Shown here: positions 1 to 8,550 of the stretch, piece by piece
Layout of the letters: each line of letters opens with the position of its first letter
Numbering within the stretch: position 1 is the first letter of the stretch
NCBI RefSeq assembly: GCF_009604375.1
Contig: NZ_WEGH01000001.1
Coordinates: 1,116,001 to 1,180,000 of the forward strand
Source: Actinomadura macrotermitis
Lineage (GTDB): Bacteria; Actinomycetota; Actinomycetes; Streptosporangiales; Streptosporangiaceae
DNA length: 64,000 bases
Direction: 5' to 3'
Translations under genes and position numbers: made by a program
Notes under the pieces: model-generated
Seen by the model: only the letters and a program-made list of their open reading frames with translations
Told to the model about the DNA's origin: nothing
Database searches by the model: none

Positions 1-24
1 TTCCTTACAGGGGGTATGCCCAGG

Positions 25-867
25 TCAGCGGGCCCGGGCGCGGCGGCGCGTCAGCACGACGTTGCCGACCGCCAGCAGCACGCCGGCCGCGAAGATCAGC
101 GTGCCCATCACGTTGACCTGCGGCGGGGTGCCGGTGCGGGTGGAGGCCCACACCCACAGCGGGAACGTCTGGGTCGCCCCGCTGGTGAAGTTGGTGATGA
201 CGAAGTCGTCCACCGACAGGGCGAAGGCCAGCAGCGCCCCCGACGTCACGCCCGGCATGACCATCGGCAGCGTGACCAGCCGGAAGGTGGTCCACGGCCC
301 GGCGCCCAGGTCCTGGGCGGCCTCCTCGATGGAGGCGTCCAGGCCGACCGCGCGGGCCCGCACCGTGATCGCCACGAACGAGACCGAGAACATCACGTGC
401 GCGGCGAGGATGGTCAGGTAGCCGCGCGGGGTCTCGGTCGCCACGAACATCGACAGCAGCGACGCGCCCATGACCAGCTCGGGGCAGGAGATCGCCGCGA
501 ACATCACCACGTTGGCCAGGCCCTGCCCGCGGAAGCGGTGCCGGCCGAGCGCGAGGCCGGCCAGCGTGCCGAGCACGGTGGCCAGCAGCGTGGTGAGCAG
601 CGCGATCGTCAGCGAGTTGACCAGCGCGGTCGTCAGGTCCTTCTTGTCGAACAGGTGGGCGTACCAGTGGAGGGTGAAGCCCTCCCACTGGAAGTTCTGC
701 TTGCTGTGGGTGTCGTTGAAACCGAACAGCATCATCACGCCGATCGGCAGCAGCAGCCACGCCACCAGCACGACGGTGTAGATCTTCAGCCCGCGTCCCT
801 TGATGGGACGGTGGCGGTGCCGCCGCTTGCGGGGCGCGCTGTTCGGCGCGGTCAGTGTGGTCGTCAT
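25..867 (-). CDS. potC: polyamine ABC transporter permease, PotC-like
   Basis: Second inner-membrane permease of a spermidine/putrescine-type importer, 280 residues. It begins with a short basic cytoplasmic tail, then a first membrane segment (TVVLVAWLLLPIGVMMLFGF) and several further hydrophobic helices. The EAA loop that contacts the ATPase is visible as EEAAQDLGAGPWTTFRLVTLP about two thirds along, followed by the family's SVDDFVITNF motif. The ATG at 867 overlaps the stop of the upstream permease gene by four bases (ATGA), so the two are translationally coupled. It is the last gene of a leftward operon ordered ATPase, binding protein, PotB, PotC. Family assignment is firm; the exact polyamine is inferred from the neighbouring aminobutyraldehyde dehydrogenase. 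Confidence 0.93.
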   Translation of the reverse strand: MTTTLTAPNSAPRKRRHRHRPIKGRGLKIYTVVLVAWLLLPIGVMMLFGFNDTHSKQNFQWEGFTLHWYAHLFDKKDLTTALVNSLTIALLTTLLATVLGTLAGLALGRHRFRGQGLANVVMFAAISCPELVMGASLLSMFVATETPRGYLTILAAHVMFSVSFVAITVRARAVGLDASIEEAAQDLGAGPWTTFRLVTLPMVMPGVTSGALLAFALSVDDFVITNFTSGATQTFPLWVWASTRTGTPPQVNVMGTLIFAAGVLLAVGNVVLTRRRARAR

Positions 868-1727
868 CGGCCTGCCGCCTCCAGTACGTCCTTGGTGCCG
901 AGCGCGCGGGCGTAGGCGAAGATGCCGAGCAGCAGCAGCGCCATCAGCGTGAACGACAGGGCCGAGGCCGTGGCGTACTCGCTGTTGGTGAAGTACTCGG
1001 TCTGGATCACGTTGCCGATCATGGTGTTGCCGGGGCCGCCGAGCACCGAGGCGTTCACATAGTCGGATGTCACCGGCACGAACGTCATGATGACGCCGGC
1101 GAACACCCCCGGCAGCGACAGCGGCAGCACCACCCGCCGGAAGGCCTCGAACCGGCCGGCGTACAGGTCGTAGGCCGCCTCGATGACCCGGTGGTCGACG
1201 CGTTCCAGCGCCACGTAGATCGGCAGCACCATGAAGGGCAGGAAGTTGTAGGTCAGCCCGGACACCACGGCGAAGCCGCTGTCCAGGATGTGGAAGCCCT
1301 CCGGCAGCAGCCCCCAGCTCTTCAGCGGCCCGAGCACCGGGCCCTGGTCGGTCAGCACCAGCTTCCAGGCGATCGTGCGCAGCACGAACGACACGAAGAA
1401 CGGCAGCAGCAGCATGAACAGCCACGTCGACTTGTGCCGGCCGCCGCGGAAGGCGATCCAGTACGCCGCCGGGTAGGCCAGCGCGATGCACGCGGCCGTG
1501 GCGAGCAGCCCGTACCACAGGGACCGCACGACCTTGTCGCCGTAGACGTCCAGGCCGTCGGCGTAGTTCTGCCAGTGCCAGGTCATCGTGAAGCCGTCGA
1601 TGAGGTTGCCGGTCATCAGCGACACCGAGGCCATGAAGACCAGCGGGACCGCGAAGAAGACCGCCAGCCACAGCCCGCCCGGCAGGATCAGCAGGTAGGG
1701 CGCGAGCACGCCTTTGACTCGACGCAT
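864..1727 (-). CDS. potB: polyamine ABC transporter permease, PotB-like
   Basis: First permease of the importer, 287 residues. It has an N-terminal transmembrane helix (PYLLILPGGLWLAVFFAVPL), a large periplasmic stretch (GNLIDGFTMTWHWQNYADGL) typical of PotB, and the EAA loop EAAYDLYAGRFEAFRRVVLP near residue 200. It is separated by three bases from the binding-protein gene and overlaps potC by four bases, consistent with one mRNA. Length and motif order match the family, with no sign of damage. Confidence 0.93.
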   Translation of the reverse strand: MRRVKGVLAPYLLILPGGLWLAVFFAVPLVFMASVSLMTGNLIDGFTMTWHWQNYADGLDVYGDKVVRSLWYGLLATAACIALAYPAAYWIAFRGGRHKSTWLFMLLLPFFVSFVLRTIAWKLVLTDQGPVLGPLKSWGLLPEGFHILDSGFAVVSGLTYNFLPFMVLPIYVALERVDHRVIEAAYDLYAGRFEAFRRVVLPLSLPGVFAGVIMTFVPVTSDYVNASVLGGPGNTMIGNVIQTEYFTNSEYATASALSFTLMALLLLGIFAYARALGTKDVLEAAGR

Positions 1728-1730
1728 GGG

Positions 1731-2951
1731 TCAGCTCCCCTGCACGATCGGGGTGAAGATCTTCTGGTACTGCGTCTCCTCGGCCTGGCTGAGCACGCGG
1801 TAGGTGCGCAGCCGGGCCATGTCGGCGTCGCTCGGGTAGACCAGCGGGCTGACCGCCAGCCGCTCCAGGTCCGCCTTGTCGTCCCCGGACGCCTTCTGCG
1901 CGTCGGCCGTGACGTACTGCCTGGTCGCCGGCACCGGGGTGATGTAGTTGATGAACTCGGTGAGCGTGGCGTTGTGCCGCGGGTCGTACAGCCAGTCCAT
2001 CAGGGTGAGCGCGTCGACCGGGTTGGCCGCCGTCTTGGGGATCATCATCAGGTCCGTCCACAGGCTGCCGCCCTCGCGCGGCACGACGAACTTCACGTCG
2101 TCGTTGGCCAGCGAGTACACATCGCCCGACCAGGCCATCGTCAGCCAGGTGTCGCCCTTGGCGACGGCGTCGATGTAGCCCTGGTCGTAGTACTTGCGCA
2201 CGATGCCGCGGTCGCGCTGCTCGCGCAGCTTGCGGGCCGCGTTCTCCCAGTCCTTCGGGGTGGACTTCTCCGGGTCCGCGCCGACCGCGAACATCCCGAA
2301 GTTCCCGAGCTCCTGGGAGTCGCTCATCATCCCGACCTTGCCCTTGTACTTCGGGTCGAAGAGCTGGGCGATGCTGGTGATCTCCTCCTTGACGTACTTG
2401 GTGTTGTAGGCGATCCCGGTCGCCCCCGACACGTACGGGATGGTGAAGGCGTTGCCCGGGTCGTAGGCGGGGCTGCGGAACTTGGGGCCCGCCCACTTCT
2501 GGAAGTTCTTCAGCCGGCCGTGGTCCAGCGGCGCCAGGTAACCGAGCTCGATCATCTTGGTGGTCTGGATGCCGTTGGTGACGACCATGAGGTCGAAGCC
2601 GATCGACTGGCCCGCCGCGAGCGGCGCCTGGACCTTGCCGAACCAGTCCGACGCCTCCTGGATGACCTCCTTGTAGGTCACCTGCACGCCGGTGTCGCGG
2701 GTGAACTCCTTGATGGTCTGGCGGTCGTCCTGCATGTAGCCGGGCCAGTTGGCCCAGTTGATGCTCCCCTTGCCCGCCTTGCCCTTCCAGAACGCGTCGA
2801 TCTGCGCCTGGGTGATCTTGCCGCGGCCGCCCTGGCCGGGGATCGAGCAGGCGCCGGCCGCGAGCACGGCGGCCGCGGCGCCGAACAGCCGGAGGGCGTC
2901 GCGGCGGGTGGTCATCCCGCGGGCGAGGGCCGGATCGGTGCGCGGGATCAT
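1731..2951 (-). CDS. potD: extracellular polyamine-binding lipoprotein, PotD-like
   Basis: Substrate-binding protein of the importer, 406 residues from the ATG at 2951, which overlaps the ATPase stop codon (ATGA). The N-terminus carries a twin-arginine signal ([11 protein letters not shown]) followed by a hydrophobic run and a Cys (VLAAGACS), so it is probably a Tat-exported lipoprotein. The body resembles family 1 spermidine/putrescine-binding proteins, including NWANWPGYM near the start of the mature domain and a Trp/Asp-rich ligand region ([17 protein letters not shown]). An upstream in-frame start at 2987 would lie inside the ATPase gene and lacks the coupled overlap, so 2951 is preferred. 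Polyamine specificity is inferred from gene context. Confidence 0.9.
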   Translation of the reverse strand: MIPRTDPALARGMTTRRDALRLFGAAAAVLAAGACSIPGQGGRGKITQAQIDAFWKGKAGKGSINWANWPGYMQDDRQTIKEFTRDTGVQVTYKEVIQEASDWFGKVQAPLAAGQSIGFDLMVVTNGIQTTKMIELGYLAPLDHGRLKNFQKWAGPKFRSPAYDPGNAFTIPYVSGATGIAYNTKYVKEEITSIAQLFDPKYKGKVGMMSDSQELGNFGMFAVGADPEKSTPKDWENAARKLREQRDRGIVRKYYDQGYIDAVAKGDTWLTMAWSGDVYSLANDDVKFVVPREGGSLWTDLMMIPKTAANPVDALTLMDWLYDPRHNATLTEFINYITPVPATRQYVTADAQKASGDDKADLERLAVSPLVYPSDADMARLRTYRVLSQAEETQYQKIFTPIVQGS

Positions 2952-4099
2952 GCGGCACCGATCGCGTAGGAGTGCCGCGGCTCCCACGACAGCCAGACCT
3001 GGTCGCCGCGCACCGCGACGTCCTCGGCGCTGGTGGCGTTCTGGGTGAAGACCGTGACGTCGTCGCCCGCCGCCGTCGTGACGATGTAGCTGGTCGAGGT
3101 GCCGAGGTAGACGACCTCGCTGACGGTCGCGCGCACCATCGAGCCCCGCTCGGGCCGGGCGGTACAGATCTCGATCTTCTCGGGCCGCACGGTGAGCTCG
3201 ACCCGGTCGCCCGCGGCCAGGGCCGCGCCGTCGCCGGCCGGCACCACGACGCGGCCGCCGCCGTACTCCACCACGGCCTCGCCCGCGGCGATCTCGGCGA
3301 CCTCGCCGGAGATCAGGTTGGAGGTGCCGATGAAGCCGGCCACGAACCGCGACGCCGGCCGCTCGTAGATCCCGCGCGGGCTGCCGAGCTGCTCGATGCG
3401 GCCGTCGTTCATCACCGCGATCCGGTCCGACATCGTCAGCGCCTCGCTCTGGTCGTGCGTGACGTAGACGAAGGTGATGCCGACCTCGCGCTGGATGCGC
3501 TTCAGCTCGACCTGCATGGCCTGGCGCAGCTTGAGGTCCAGCGCGCCGAGCGGCTCGTCGAGCAGCAGCGCGCGGGGCCGGTTGACCAGGGCGCGCGCGA
3601 GCGCGACGCGCTGCTGCTGGCCGCCCGACAGCTCGCTCGGGCGGCGCTTCTCCCGGCCCGTCAGGTCGACGATCTCCAGCATCTCGCCGACGCGGGCGGC
3701 GATCTCGGCCTTGGCGACCTTCCGGCGGCGCAGCCCGAACGCCACGTTCTCGAAGACGCTCATGTGCGGGAACAGCGCGTACGACTGGAACACCATGTTC
3801 ACGTCGCGCTTGTTCGCCGGGACGCCGGTGACGTCGTCGCCGTGCAGGAAGACGGCACCGGCGGTGGGCTCCTCGAAGCCCGCGATCATCCGCATGGTGG
3901 TCGTCTTGCCGCAGCCGGACGGCCCGAGCAGGGAGAAGAACTCTCCCTCGTGGATCGCCAGGTCCACGCCCCGGACCGCCATGACGGTCTCACCGTAGGC
4001 CTGGTAGGACTTCTGCACACCGGTGAGCTCGATGGCGGCGACCTCGTCGTCGCGCCAGCCGGGGTCGTCGCGCACGGGCGCGGGACTGGTCTCGGTCAT
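2948..4099 (-). CDS. potA: polyamine ABC transporter ATP-binding protein, PotA-like
   Basis: Cytoplasmic ATPase of the importer, 383 residues. Visible motifs are Walker [18 protein letters not shown]-loop [13 protein letters not shown], signature [15 protein letters not shown], Walker [13 protein letters not shown] and switch histidine VTHDQSEAL. The C-terminal third is the TOBE-type regulatory domain usual in PotA/MalK-like ATPases. It is the promoter-proximal transporter gene, lying 30 bases downstream of the aldehyde dehydrogenase, so the dehydrogenase and transporter are probably co-transcribed. The next gene starts within its stop codon. Confidence 0.94.
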   Translation of the reverse strand: MTETSPAPVRDDPGWRDDEVAAIELTGVQKSYQAYGETVMAVRGVDLAIHEGEFFSLLGPSGCGKTTTMRMIAGFEEPTAGAVFLHGDDVTGVPANKRDVNMVFQSYALFPHMSVFENVAFGLRRRKVAKAEIAARVGEMLEIVDLTGREKRRPSELSGGQQQRVALARALVNRPRALLLDEPLGALDLKLRQAMQVELKRIQREVGITFVYVTHDQSEALTMSDRIAVMNDGRIEQLGSPRGIYERPASRFVAGFIGTSNLISGEVAEIAAGEAVVEYGGGRVVVPAGDGAALAAGDRVELTVRPEKIEICTARPERGSMVRATVSEVVYLGTSTSYIVTTAAGDDVTVFTQNATSAEDVAVRGDQVWLSWEPRHSYAIGAA

Positions 4100-4129
4100 G
4101 ACTGGTGTTCCTTCGCGGGGTTCGGCGGC

Positions 4130-5563
4130 TCAGGAGCCGATGTAGTGCATGACGTGCTTGATCCGCGTGTAGTCCTCGACTCCGTACATCGACATGTCCT
4201 TGCCGTAGCCGGAGTGCTTGAAGCCGCCGTGCGGCATCTCGGACACGAACGGGATGTGGGTGTTGACCCAGACCGCGCCGAAGTCCAGCGCCTTGGTCAT
4301 CCGCATCGCGCGGCCGTGGTTCTGGGTCCAGACGCTGGCCGACAGACCGTACTTGACGCCGTTGGCCCAGGTGAGCGCCTGCTGCTCGTCGGAGAACCGC
4401 TGGACGGTGATGACCGGCCCGAAGATCTCGTTCTGGACCATCTCGTCGTCCTGGCGCAGCCCGCTGACGACGGTCGGCGCGAAGAAGTAGCCGCGCTCCC
4501 CGACGCGCCGGCCGCCGGCCAGCACCTCGGCGTGGCCGGGCGTGCGGTCCAGGAAGCCCTGCACCCGCTCCAGCTGGGCCTGGCTGTTGACGGGGCCGAA
4601 GTCGGCGTCCTCGTCGCTCGGCGGGCCGGTGACGGTGCCCTTGGCGGCCTCGGCCAGCGCGGCGGTGAAGTCGTCCGCGAGCCGCTCGGCGACCAGCACC
4701 CGCGTCGCGGCGGTGCAGTCCTGGCCGGCGTTGAAGTAGCCGGCCCCGGCGATGCCCGCGGCGGCGGCCTCGATGTCGGCGTCGTCGAAGACGATCACCG
4801 GCGCCTTGCCGCCGAGCTCCAGGTGCACCCGCTTGAGGTCGCGGGCGGCGCTCGCGGCCACCTCCATCCCGGCGCGCACGCTGCCGGTGATCGACACCAT
4901 CTGCGGGATCGGGTGCTCCACCAGCGCGCGGCCGGTGTCGCGGTCGCCGCACACCACGTTGAACACGCCGGGCGGGAAGAACTCCGCGGCGATCTCGGCG
5001 AGCAGCAGGGTGCTGGCGGGCGTGGTGTCGGACGGCTTGAGGACGACGGTGTTGCCGGCCGCCAGCGCCGGGCCGAACTTCCACACCGCCATCATCATCG
5101 GGTAGTTCCACGGCGTCACCTGGGCGCAGACCCCGATGGGCTCGCGCCGGATCGTGGAGGTGTGGTCGGCCATGTACTCGCCGCTGGCCTTGCCCTCCAG
5201 GATCCGCGCGGCGCCCGCGAAGAACCGCAGGTTGTCCACCATCGGCGGGATCTCCTCCTCCAGCGTGAGCCGGAGGGGCTTGCCGGTGTCGCGGGACTCG
5301 GCCGCGACGAGGTCGTCCGCGCGCGCCTCGACGGCGTCGGCGAACTTCAGCAGCGCCAGGCTGCGGTCCTTGGGGGTGGCGTCGCGCCAGGCCGGGAAGG
5401 CCTCGTCCGCCGCGCGGAACGCGGCGTCGACGTCCTCGGCGCCCGAGATCGGGGCCTCGCCGTACACCTCACCGGTGCTCGGGTCCACCACCTCCAGGCT
5501 CCGCCCGTCCTTGGCGTCGGTGTACTCGCCGCCGATAAAGTTGCGCAGCCTGATCCTGGTCAC
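4130..5563 (-). CDS. gamma-aminobutyraldehyde dehydrogenase family (NAD-dependent)
   Basis: Aldehyde dehydrogenase superfamily enzyme of 477 residues, probably oxidising 4-aminobutyraldehyde, the putrescine breakdown intermediate, to GABA. The catalytic core is recognisable: HLELGGKAPVIVFDDADIE with the general-base Glu, GYFNAGQDCTAATR with the catalytic Cys, and NEIFGPVITVQRF. The GTG at 5563 is chosen because GGAAGGA lies seven bases upstream and the protein then starts like the family (TRIRLRNFIGGEY). Longer in-frame starts would run across the divergent operator region. It is first in the leftward operon with potABCD, which supports a polyamine substrate, although a betaine-aldehyde or other aminoaldehyde activity cannot be excluded from sequence. 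Confidence 0.85.
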   Translation of the reverse strand: MTRIRLRNFIGGEYTDAKDGRSLEVVDPSTGEVYGEAPISGAEDVDAAFRAADEAFPAWRDATPKDRSLALLKFADAVEARADDLVAAESRDTGKPLRLTLEEEIPPMVDNLRFFAGAARILEGKASGEYMADHTSTIRREPIGVCAQVTPWNYPMMMAVWKFGPALAAGNTVVLKPSDTTPASTLLLAEIAAEFFPPGVFNVVCGDRDTGRALVEHPIPQMVSITGSVRAGMEVAASAARDLKRVHLELGGKAPVIVFDDADIEAAAAGIAGAGYFNAGQDCTAATRVLVAERLADDFTAALAEAAKGTVTGPPSDEDADFGPVNSQAQLERVQGFLDRTPGHAEVLAGGRRVGERGYFFAPTVVSGLRQDDEMVQNEIFGPVITVQRFSDEQQALTWANGVKYGLSASVWTQNHGRAMRMTKALDFGAVWVNTHIPFVSEMPHGGFKHSGYGKDMSMYGVEDYTRIKHVMHYIGS

Positions 5564-5622
5564 CGTCGATCCTTCCCATCGCGTCACTTGGGCCCGACTT
5601 TGACAGAGGATAAGAGCAAAAA

Positions 5623-5668
5623 CAAGGGATTCCGTTGTTACGATCATTGTTAACAACTGATTCCCTTG
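5623..5668. promoter_or_regulatory. 46-bp imperfect inverted repeat, probable Lrp/AsnC operator
   Basis: The left arm starts CAAGGGATTCCGTTGTTA and the right arm, read on the other strand, starts CAAGGGAATCAGTTGTTA. The arms match over most of 23 positions around a centre at 5645/5646. The element sits in the AT-enriched gap between the divergent aldehyde dehydrogenase and Lrp-type regulator genes. Its length and dyad symmetry suit an Lrp octamer/dimer site, so autoregulation and control of the polyamine operon are likely (inference). Confidence 0.72.
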
Positions 5669-5712
5669 ACCTCACCCCCCGCAGCCAGACGCCGCAGCTA
5701 GGAGACCCCGCG

Positions 5713-6174
5713 ATGACCGAACGCCGGCCGGTGCAGCTCGACGAGATCGCCAAGCAGATCATCGAGCAGCTCCAGCAGGACGGCCGCCGCTCCTACGCCG
5801 CCATCGGCAAGGCCGTCGGCCTGTCGGAGGCCGCCGTCCGCCAGCGGGTGCAGAAGCTGCTGGACACCGGCGTCATGCAGATCGTCGGCGTCACCGACCC
5901 GATGCTGCTCGGCTTCTCCCGGCAGATGATGATCGGCCTGAAGTGCGAGGGCGACCTGGAGCGGATCGCCGACGAGCTGGCCGGCATCGAGGCGGTCGAC
6001 TACGTCGTCATCACCGCCGGCTCGTTCGACATCCTGGTGGAGCTGGTCTGCGAGTCCGACGAGCAGCTGCTGGAGCTGCTCGGCCGCATCCGCGCCGTCG
6101 CCGGCGTCACCTCCACCGAGAGCTTCGTCTACCTCAAGCTGCGCAAGCAGACCTACTCCTGGGGCACCCGCTAG
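5713..6174 (+). CDS. Lrp/AsnC family transcriptional regulator
   Basis: A 153-residue regulator with an N-terminal winged helix-turn-helix (IIEQLQQDGRRSYAAIGKAVGLSEAAVRQRVQKL) and a C-terminal RAM/AsnC effector domain (IVGVTDPMLLG through VTSTESFVYLKLRKQTYSWGTR). The ATG at 5713 is preceded by a GGAGA ribosome site; a longer in-frame start at 5635 would lie inside the inverted-repeat operator. It is divergent from the aminobutyraldehyde dehydrogenase-potABCD operon and presumably regulates it. Effector unknown, possibly an amino acid or polyamine metabolite. Confidence 0.9.
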   Translation: MTERRPVQLDEIAKQIIEQLQQDGRRSYAAIGKAVGLSEAAVRQRVQKLLDTGVMQIVGVTDPMLLGFSRQMMIGLKCEGDLERIADELAGIEAVDYVVITAGSFDILVELVCESDEQLLELLGRIRAVAGVTSTESFVYLKLRKQTYSWGTR

Positions 6175-6267
6175 AGACGGGCGGCCCCGGGCGTTCTCCC
6201 CCGCAATGGGGATGCCCGGGCCCGGCCCGCGGGCGTACTTTGAGTTGTCGCCAGGAAGGAGACCGGC

Positions 6268-6513
6268 ATGCCAGAGTCGGTCCGTCAGGACCTTCCCGCC
6301 CCCCGCCCCCAGATCGCCCTCGACACCACACAGGAGCAGGAGCTGGTGCTCCGCAAGGCCGCCGAGCTCGTCGGCTGGTCGCTCCCACAGTACGTCCTGT
6401 GCGCGGCCCTCGACCGGGCCGAGCGCGACCTGTACGAGCACGCCGCCCATGAGGAGCAGGCCCCGGCCGCCGCGGCCGAGCCGTTCCTCGCCGTCATCTC
6501 CGCCCTCGGCTAG
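6268..6513 (+). CDS. small DUF1778-like (TacA-type ribbon-helix-helix) protein
   Basis: An 81-residue protein with a strong AGGAAGGAGA ribosome site seven bases before the ATG. Residues about 16-55 (IALDTTQEQELVLRKAAELV followed by GWSLPQYVLCAALDRAERDL) resemble DUF1778 antitoxins, which have a short beta strand, two helices and the xFVLxAALxxAE pattern. In classical modules a GNAT acetyltransferase toxin follows; here the next gene is a HIT protein on the opposite strand that shares the CTAG at the stop codons, so no partner toxin is visible. It may be an orphan DNA-binding protein. The Ala/Pro-rich tail is not part of the domain. Confidence 0.6.
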   Translation: MPESVRQDLPAPRPQIALDTTQEQELVLRKAAELVGWSLPQYVLCAALDRAERDLYEHAAHEEQAPAAAAEPFLAVISALG

Positions 6514-6920
6514 CCGAGCCCCGCCCGCAGCCGTTCGGCGTAGGCGGCCGCCTCGGCGTCCGAGTCGTACTTGTGCCGTGGCCAGAAGAAGCCCCGCAGC
6601 CCGTCCTTCGGGTTGCGGGGCACCACGTGCACGTGCAGGTGCGGCACGCTCTGGCTGATCCGGTTGTTCAGCGCCACGAAGCTCCCCGCGGCGCCGAGCG
6701 CCGACTCCATCGCGGCCGCCAGCCGCCGCGCGTGCCCGAACAGCGGGCCCACCTGCCCGGCGGGCAGGTCGGGCAGCGTCTCATGGTGCTCGCGCGGCAC
6801 CAGCAGGGTGTGCCCCTTGAACAGCGGCCGGGTGTCCAGAAAGGCCACCGCGTCCGGCTCGTCGAGCACCAGGAAGGCCGGCCGCTCCCCCTTGACGATC
6901 TCGCAGAAGACACACACCAT
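6510..6920 (-). CDS. HIT family protein (nucleotide hydrolase/transferase)
   Basis: A histidine-triad protein of 136 residues. The zinc-like CxxC pair is at the N-terminus (VCVFCEIVKGE) and the catalytic triad HLHVHVV appears near residue 95, preceded by NNRISQSVPH. The ATG at 6920 is spaced normally from AGGGGAG; another ATG at 6929 lies too close to that sequence. The family hydrolyses AMP-linked or other nucleotide conjugates; the substrate cannot be told. It converges tail-to-tail with the small DUF1778-like gene, the two stops overlapping in CTAG. Confidence 0.9.
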   Translation of the reverse strand: MVCVFCEIVKGERPAFLVLDEPDAVAFLDTRPLFKGHTLLVPREHHETLPDLPAGQVGPLFGHARRLAAAMESALGAAGSFVALNNRISQSVPHLHVHVVPRNPKDGLRGFFWPRHKYDSDAEAAAYAERLRAGLG

Positions 6921-6977
6921 GCGTGGCATTCTCCCCTAACGACCCGCTTACCCGCCGCCCCCTAGGCTGCGTCGCCT

Positions 6978-7688
6978 ATGCACCTGGACGACGTCGCCTT
7001 CCGCTACCGCCGGCGGGGCCCCTGGATCCTGCGGGACGTCACCCTGGACCTGCCGCCGGGCCGGGTCACCGAGGTGACCGGCCGCAACGGCGCGGGCAAG
7101 TCGACGCTCCTCGCCCTGCTCTCGGGCCTGCGCCGCCCCACCGGAGGCAGGATCACCGGCCGCCCCCGCCGCGTCGGCTACGCCCCGGAGCGCTTCCCGG
7201 CCGCCCAGCCGTTCACCGTCCGCGGCTACCTCGCCCACATGTCCGCCATGCTGAAGGCGCCGCCCGGCGCCATGGACACCTGGGCGGAACGGCTGCACTT
7301 CGCCCACCTCATGGACACCCACCTGCCCGACCTGTCCAAGGGCAGCGCCCAGAAGGTCGGCCTCACCCAGGCCCTGCTCGCCGACCCGGGCCTGCTGATC
7401 CTCGACGAGCCCTTCGCCGGCCTGGACGCCACCACCCGCGCCATCCTGCCCGGCCTGCTCTGCGACCTGGCCGCCGCGGGCACCACCGTCCTGGTCAGCG
7501 ACCACCAGCGCTGCCTGGAGCAGTTGCCCGGCCTGGACCACGTCCACGTCGCGGACGGCACCGCCACCCGGACCGTCCCGGCCGCCGAGTGGACCGTCCT
7601 GGAGGTCGGTGTCCGGGCCGCCGAGGCCACCGCCCTGGAGACCAGGCTCCGCGCCGAGGGCCACCGCGTCCACCGGAGGCAGCCATGA
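6978..7688 (+). CDS. ABC transporter ATP-binding protein
   Basis: A 236-residue ATPase with Walker A TGRNGAGKSTLLALLSG, a degenerate signature LSKGSAQKVGLTQALLA, Walker B LLILDEPFAGLD and H-loop VLVSDHQRCLEQLPG. It is a short exporter-type subunit paired with the integral membrane gene that begins inside its stop codon (ATGA at 7685-7688). A TAGGCT hexamer ends ten bases before the ATG, so the transcript could be nearly leaderless. Substrate unknown; its position next to the lanthipeptide locus, in convergent orientation, does not by itself make it a lanthipeptide exporter. Confidence 0.88.
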   Translation: MHLDDVAFRYRRRGPWILRDVTLDLPPGRVTEVTGRNGAGKSTLLALLSGLRRPTGGRITGRPRRVGYAPERFPAAQPFTVRGYLAHMSAMLKAPPGAMDTWAERLHFAHLMDTHLPDLSKGSAQKVGLTQALLADPGLLILDEPFAGLDATTRAILPGLLCDLAAAGTTVLVSDHQRCLEQLPGLDHVHVADGTATRTVPAAEWTVLEVGVRAAEATALETRLRAEGHRVHRRQP

Positions 7689-8356
7689 TCGCGCTGACCC
7701 GATTCCAGATCGCCGGCTACGTCCGCTCCCTGCGCGCCCTCTACCCCCTGATCGCCACCGCGGCGCTCACCCTCCTGGTCTTCCTCCAGCGCCCTCAGGA
7801 CACCGAACTGGCCTTCGGCTCCCTAGGCGACGTCATGGCCTTCATGGTGCCGATCTGGGCCTGGACGTCCCGGGCGCTCCTGGACACCCAGCCCGACACC
7901 CAGCGCGCTCTGACGGCGCTGGCCGTCCCCCGCCACCCCCTCGCCGGCCTGCTGGCCGCCTACACGGCCAACCTCGCCCTCGCCCTGGTCGCCGTGCCGA
8001 TCCCCCTCCTGCACGCCGTGACCACCGGCGTGGCCCCCGCCTCCCTGCCGGCCCTCCTGGCGCTGCTGCTCCTGTCCTGCGCAGCGGCCACCGTCCTCGG
8101 CGCCTGGACCAGCCGCGCGATCATCCCCCGCCCCGCCACCGCGTCCGTCGCCCTCCTCGGCGCCCTGACCGGGGCCCTGCTGCTCGGCCTGACCCCGGCG
8201 TCCTGGCTCGCACCGCCGATCCTGGACTGGGTCTCGGCGGCCCGCCACGGCCCGTCCGCCTTCGCCGGCGCCTTCCCCGCGCTGGCCCTGCACCTGGCCC
8301 TCTGGACCGCCGTGGCCGCGGCCGGCTACCTCTCCCTGGCCCACCGCCGCCCCTGA
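7685..8356 (+). CDS. ABC transporter membrane subunit, substrate unknown
   Basis: A 223-residue hydrophobic protein with about six predicted transmembrane stretches, for example LYPLIATAALTLLVFLQ, LAALVAVPIPLLHAV-like segments, LPALLALLLLSCAAATVLG and ASVALLGALTGALLLGL. It overlaps the ATPase gene by four bases, so the pair should form one ABC exporter. No family more specific than an ABC-2-like permease is recognised. The gene ends 194 bases before the convergent lanthipeptide synthetase gene. Confidence 0.75.
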   Translation: MIALTRFQIAGYVRSLRALYPLIATAALTLLVFLQRPQDTELAFGSLGDVMAFMVPIWAWTSRALLDTQPDTQRALTALAVPRHPLAGLLAAYTANLALALVAVPIPLLHAVTTGVAPASLPALLALLLLSCAAATVLGAWTSRAIIPRPATASVALLGALTGALLLGLTPASWLAPPILDWVSAARHGPSAFAGAFPALALHLALWTAVAAAGYLSLAHRRP

Positions 8357-8550
8357 CCCGGCACGGCCGCCGCGGGACCGCCCTGATCACGTGCCCTGGC
8401 GAGCAGGTCCAGGCCGGGCGCCGCCGCCGTCGCAGAGCCCCAAGCCGCCGCCCCGTCGTCGGCTTCACCGGCGACGAGACGATCGGCCGCGACATCCAGA
8501 CCCGCGCGGCGTGGGATGTGCCGCCCGGCTCCCCCTGAGCCGTCACAGCG

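Noticed and set aside
855..2969. Long plus-strand frame opposite potB/potD
   Set aside because: Composition-driven antisense frame in high-GC DNA, of low-complexity His/Arg/Val-rich sequence with no family pattern. The same applies to the long plus-strand frames opposite potA, the NRPSs and HmO-HpgT.
6978..8356. Dedicated exporter of the lanthipeptide
   Set aside because: The pair is on the opposite strand, convergent to the synthetase gene, without a peptidase domain and not in the same operon; the link cannot be supported.
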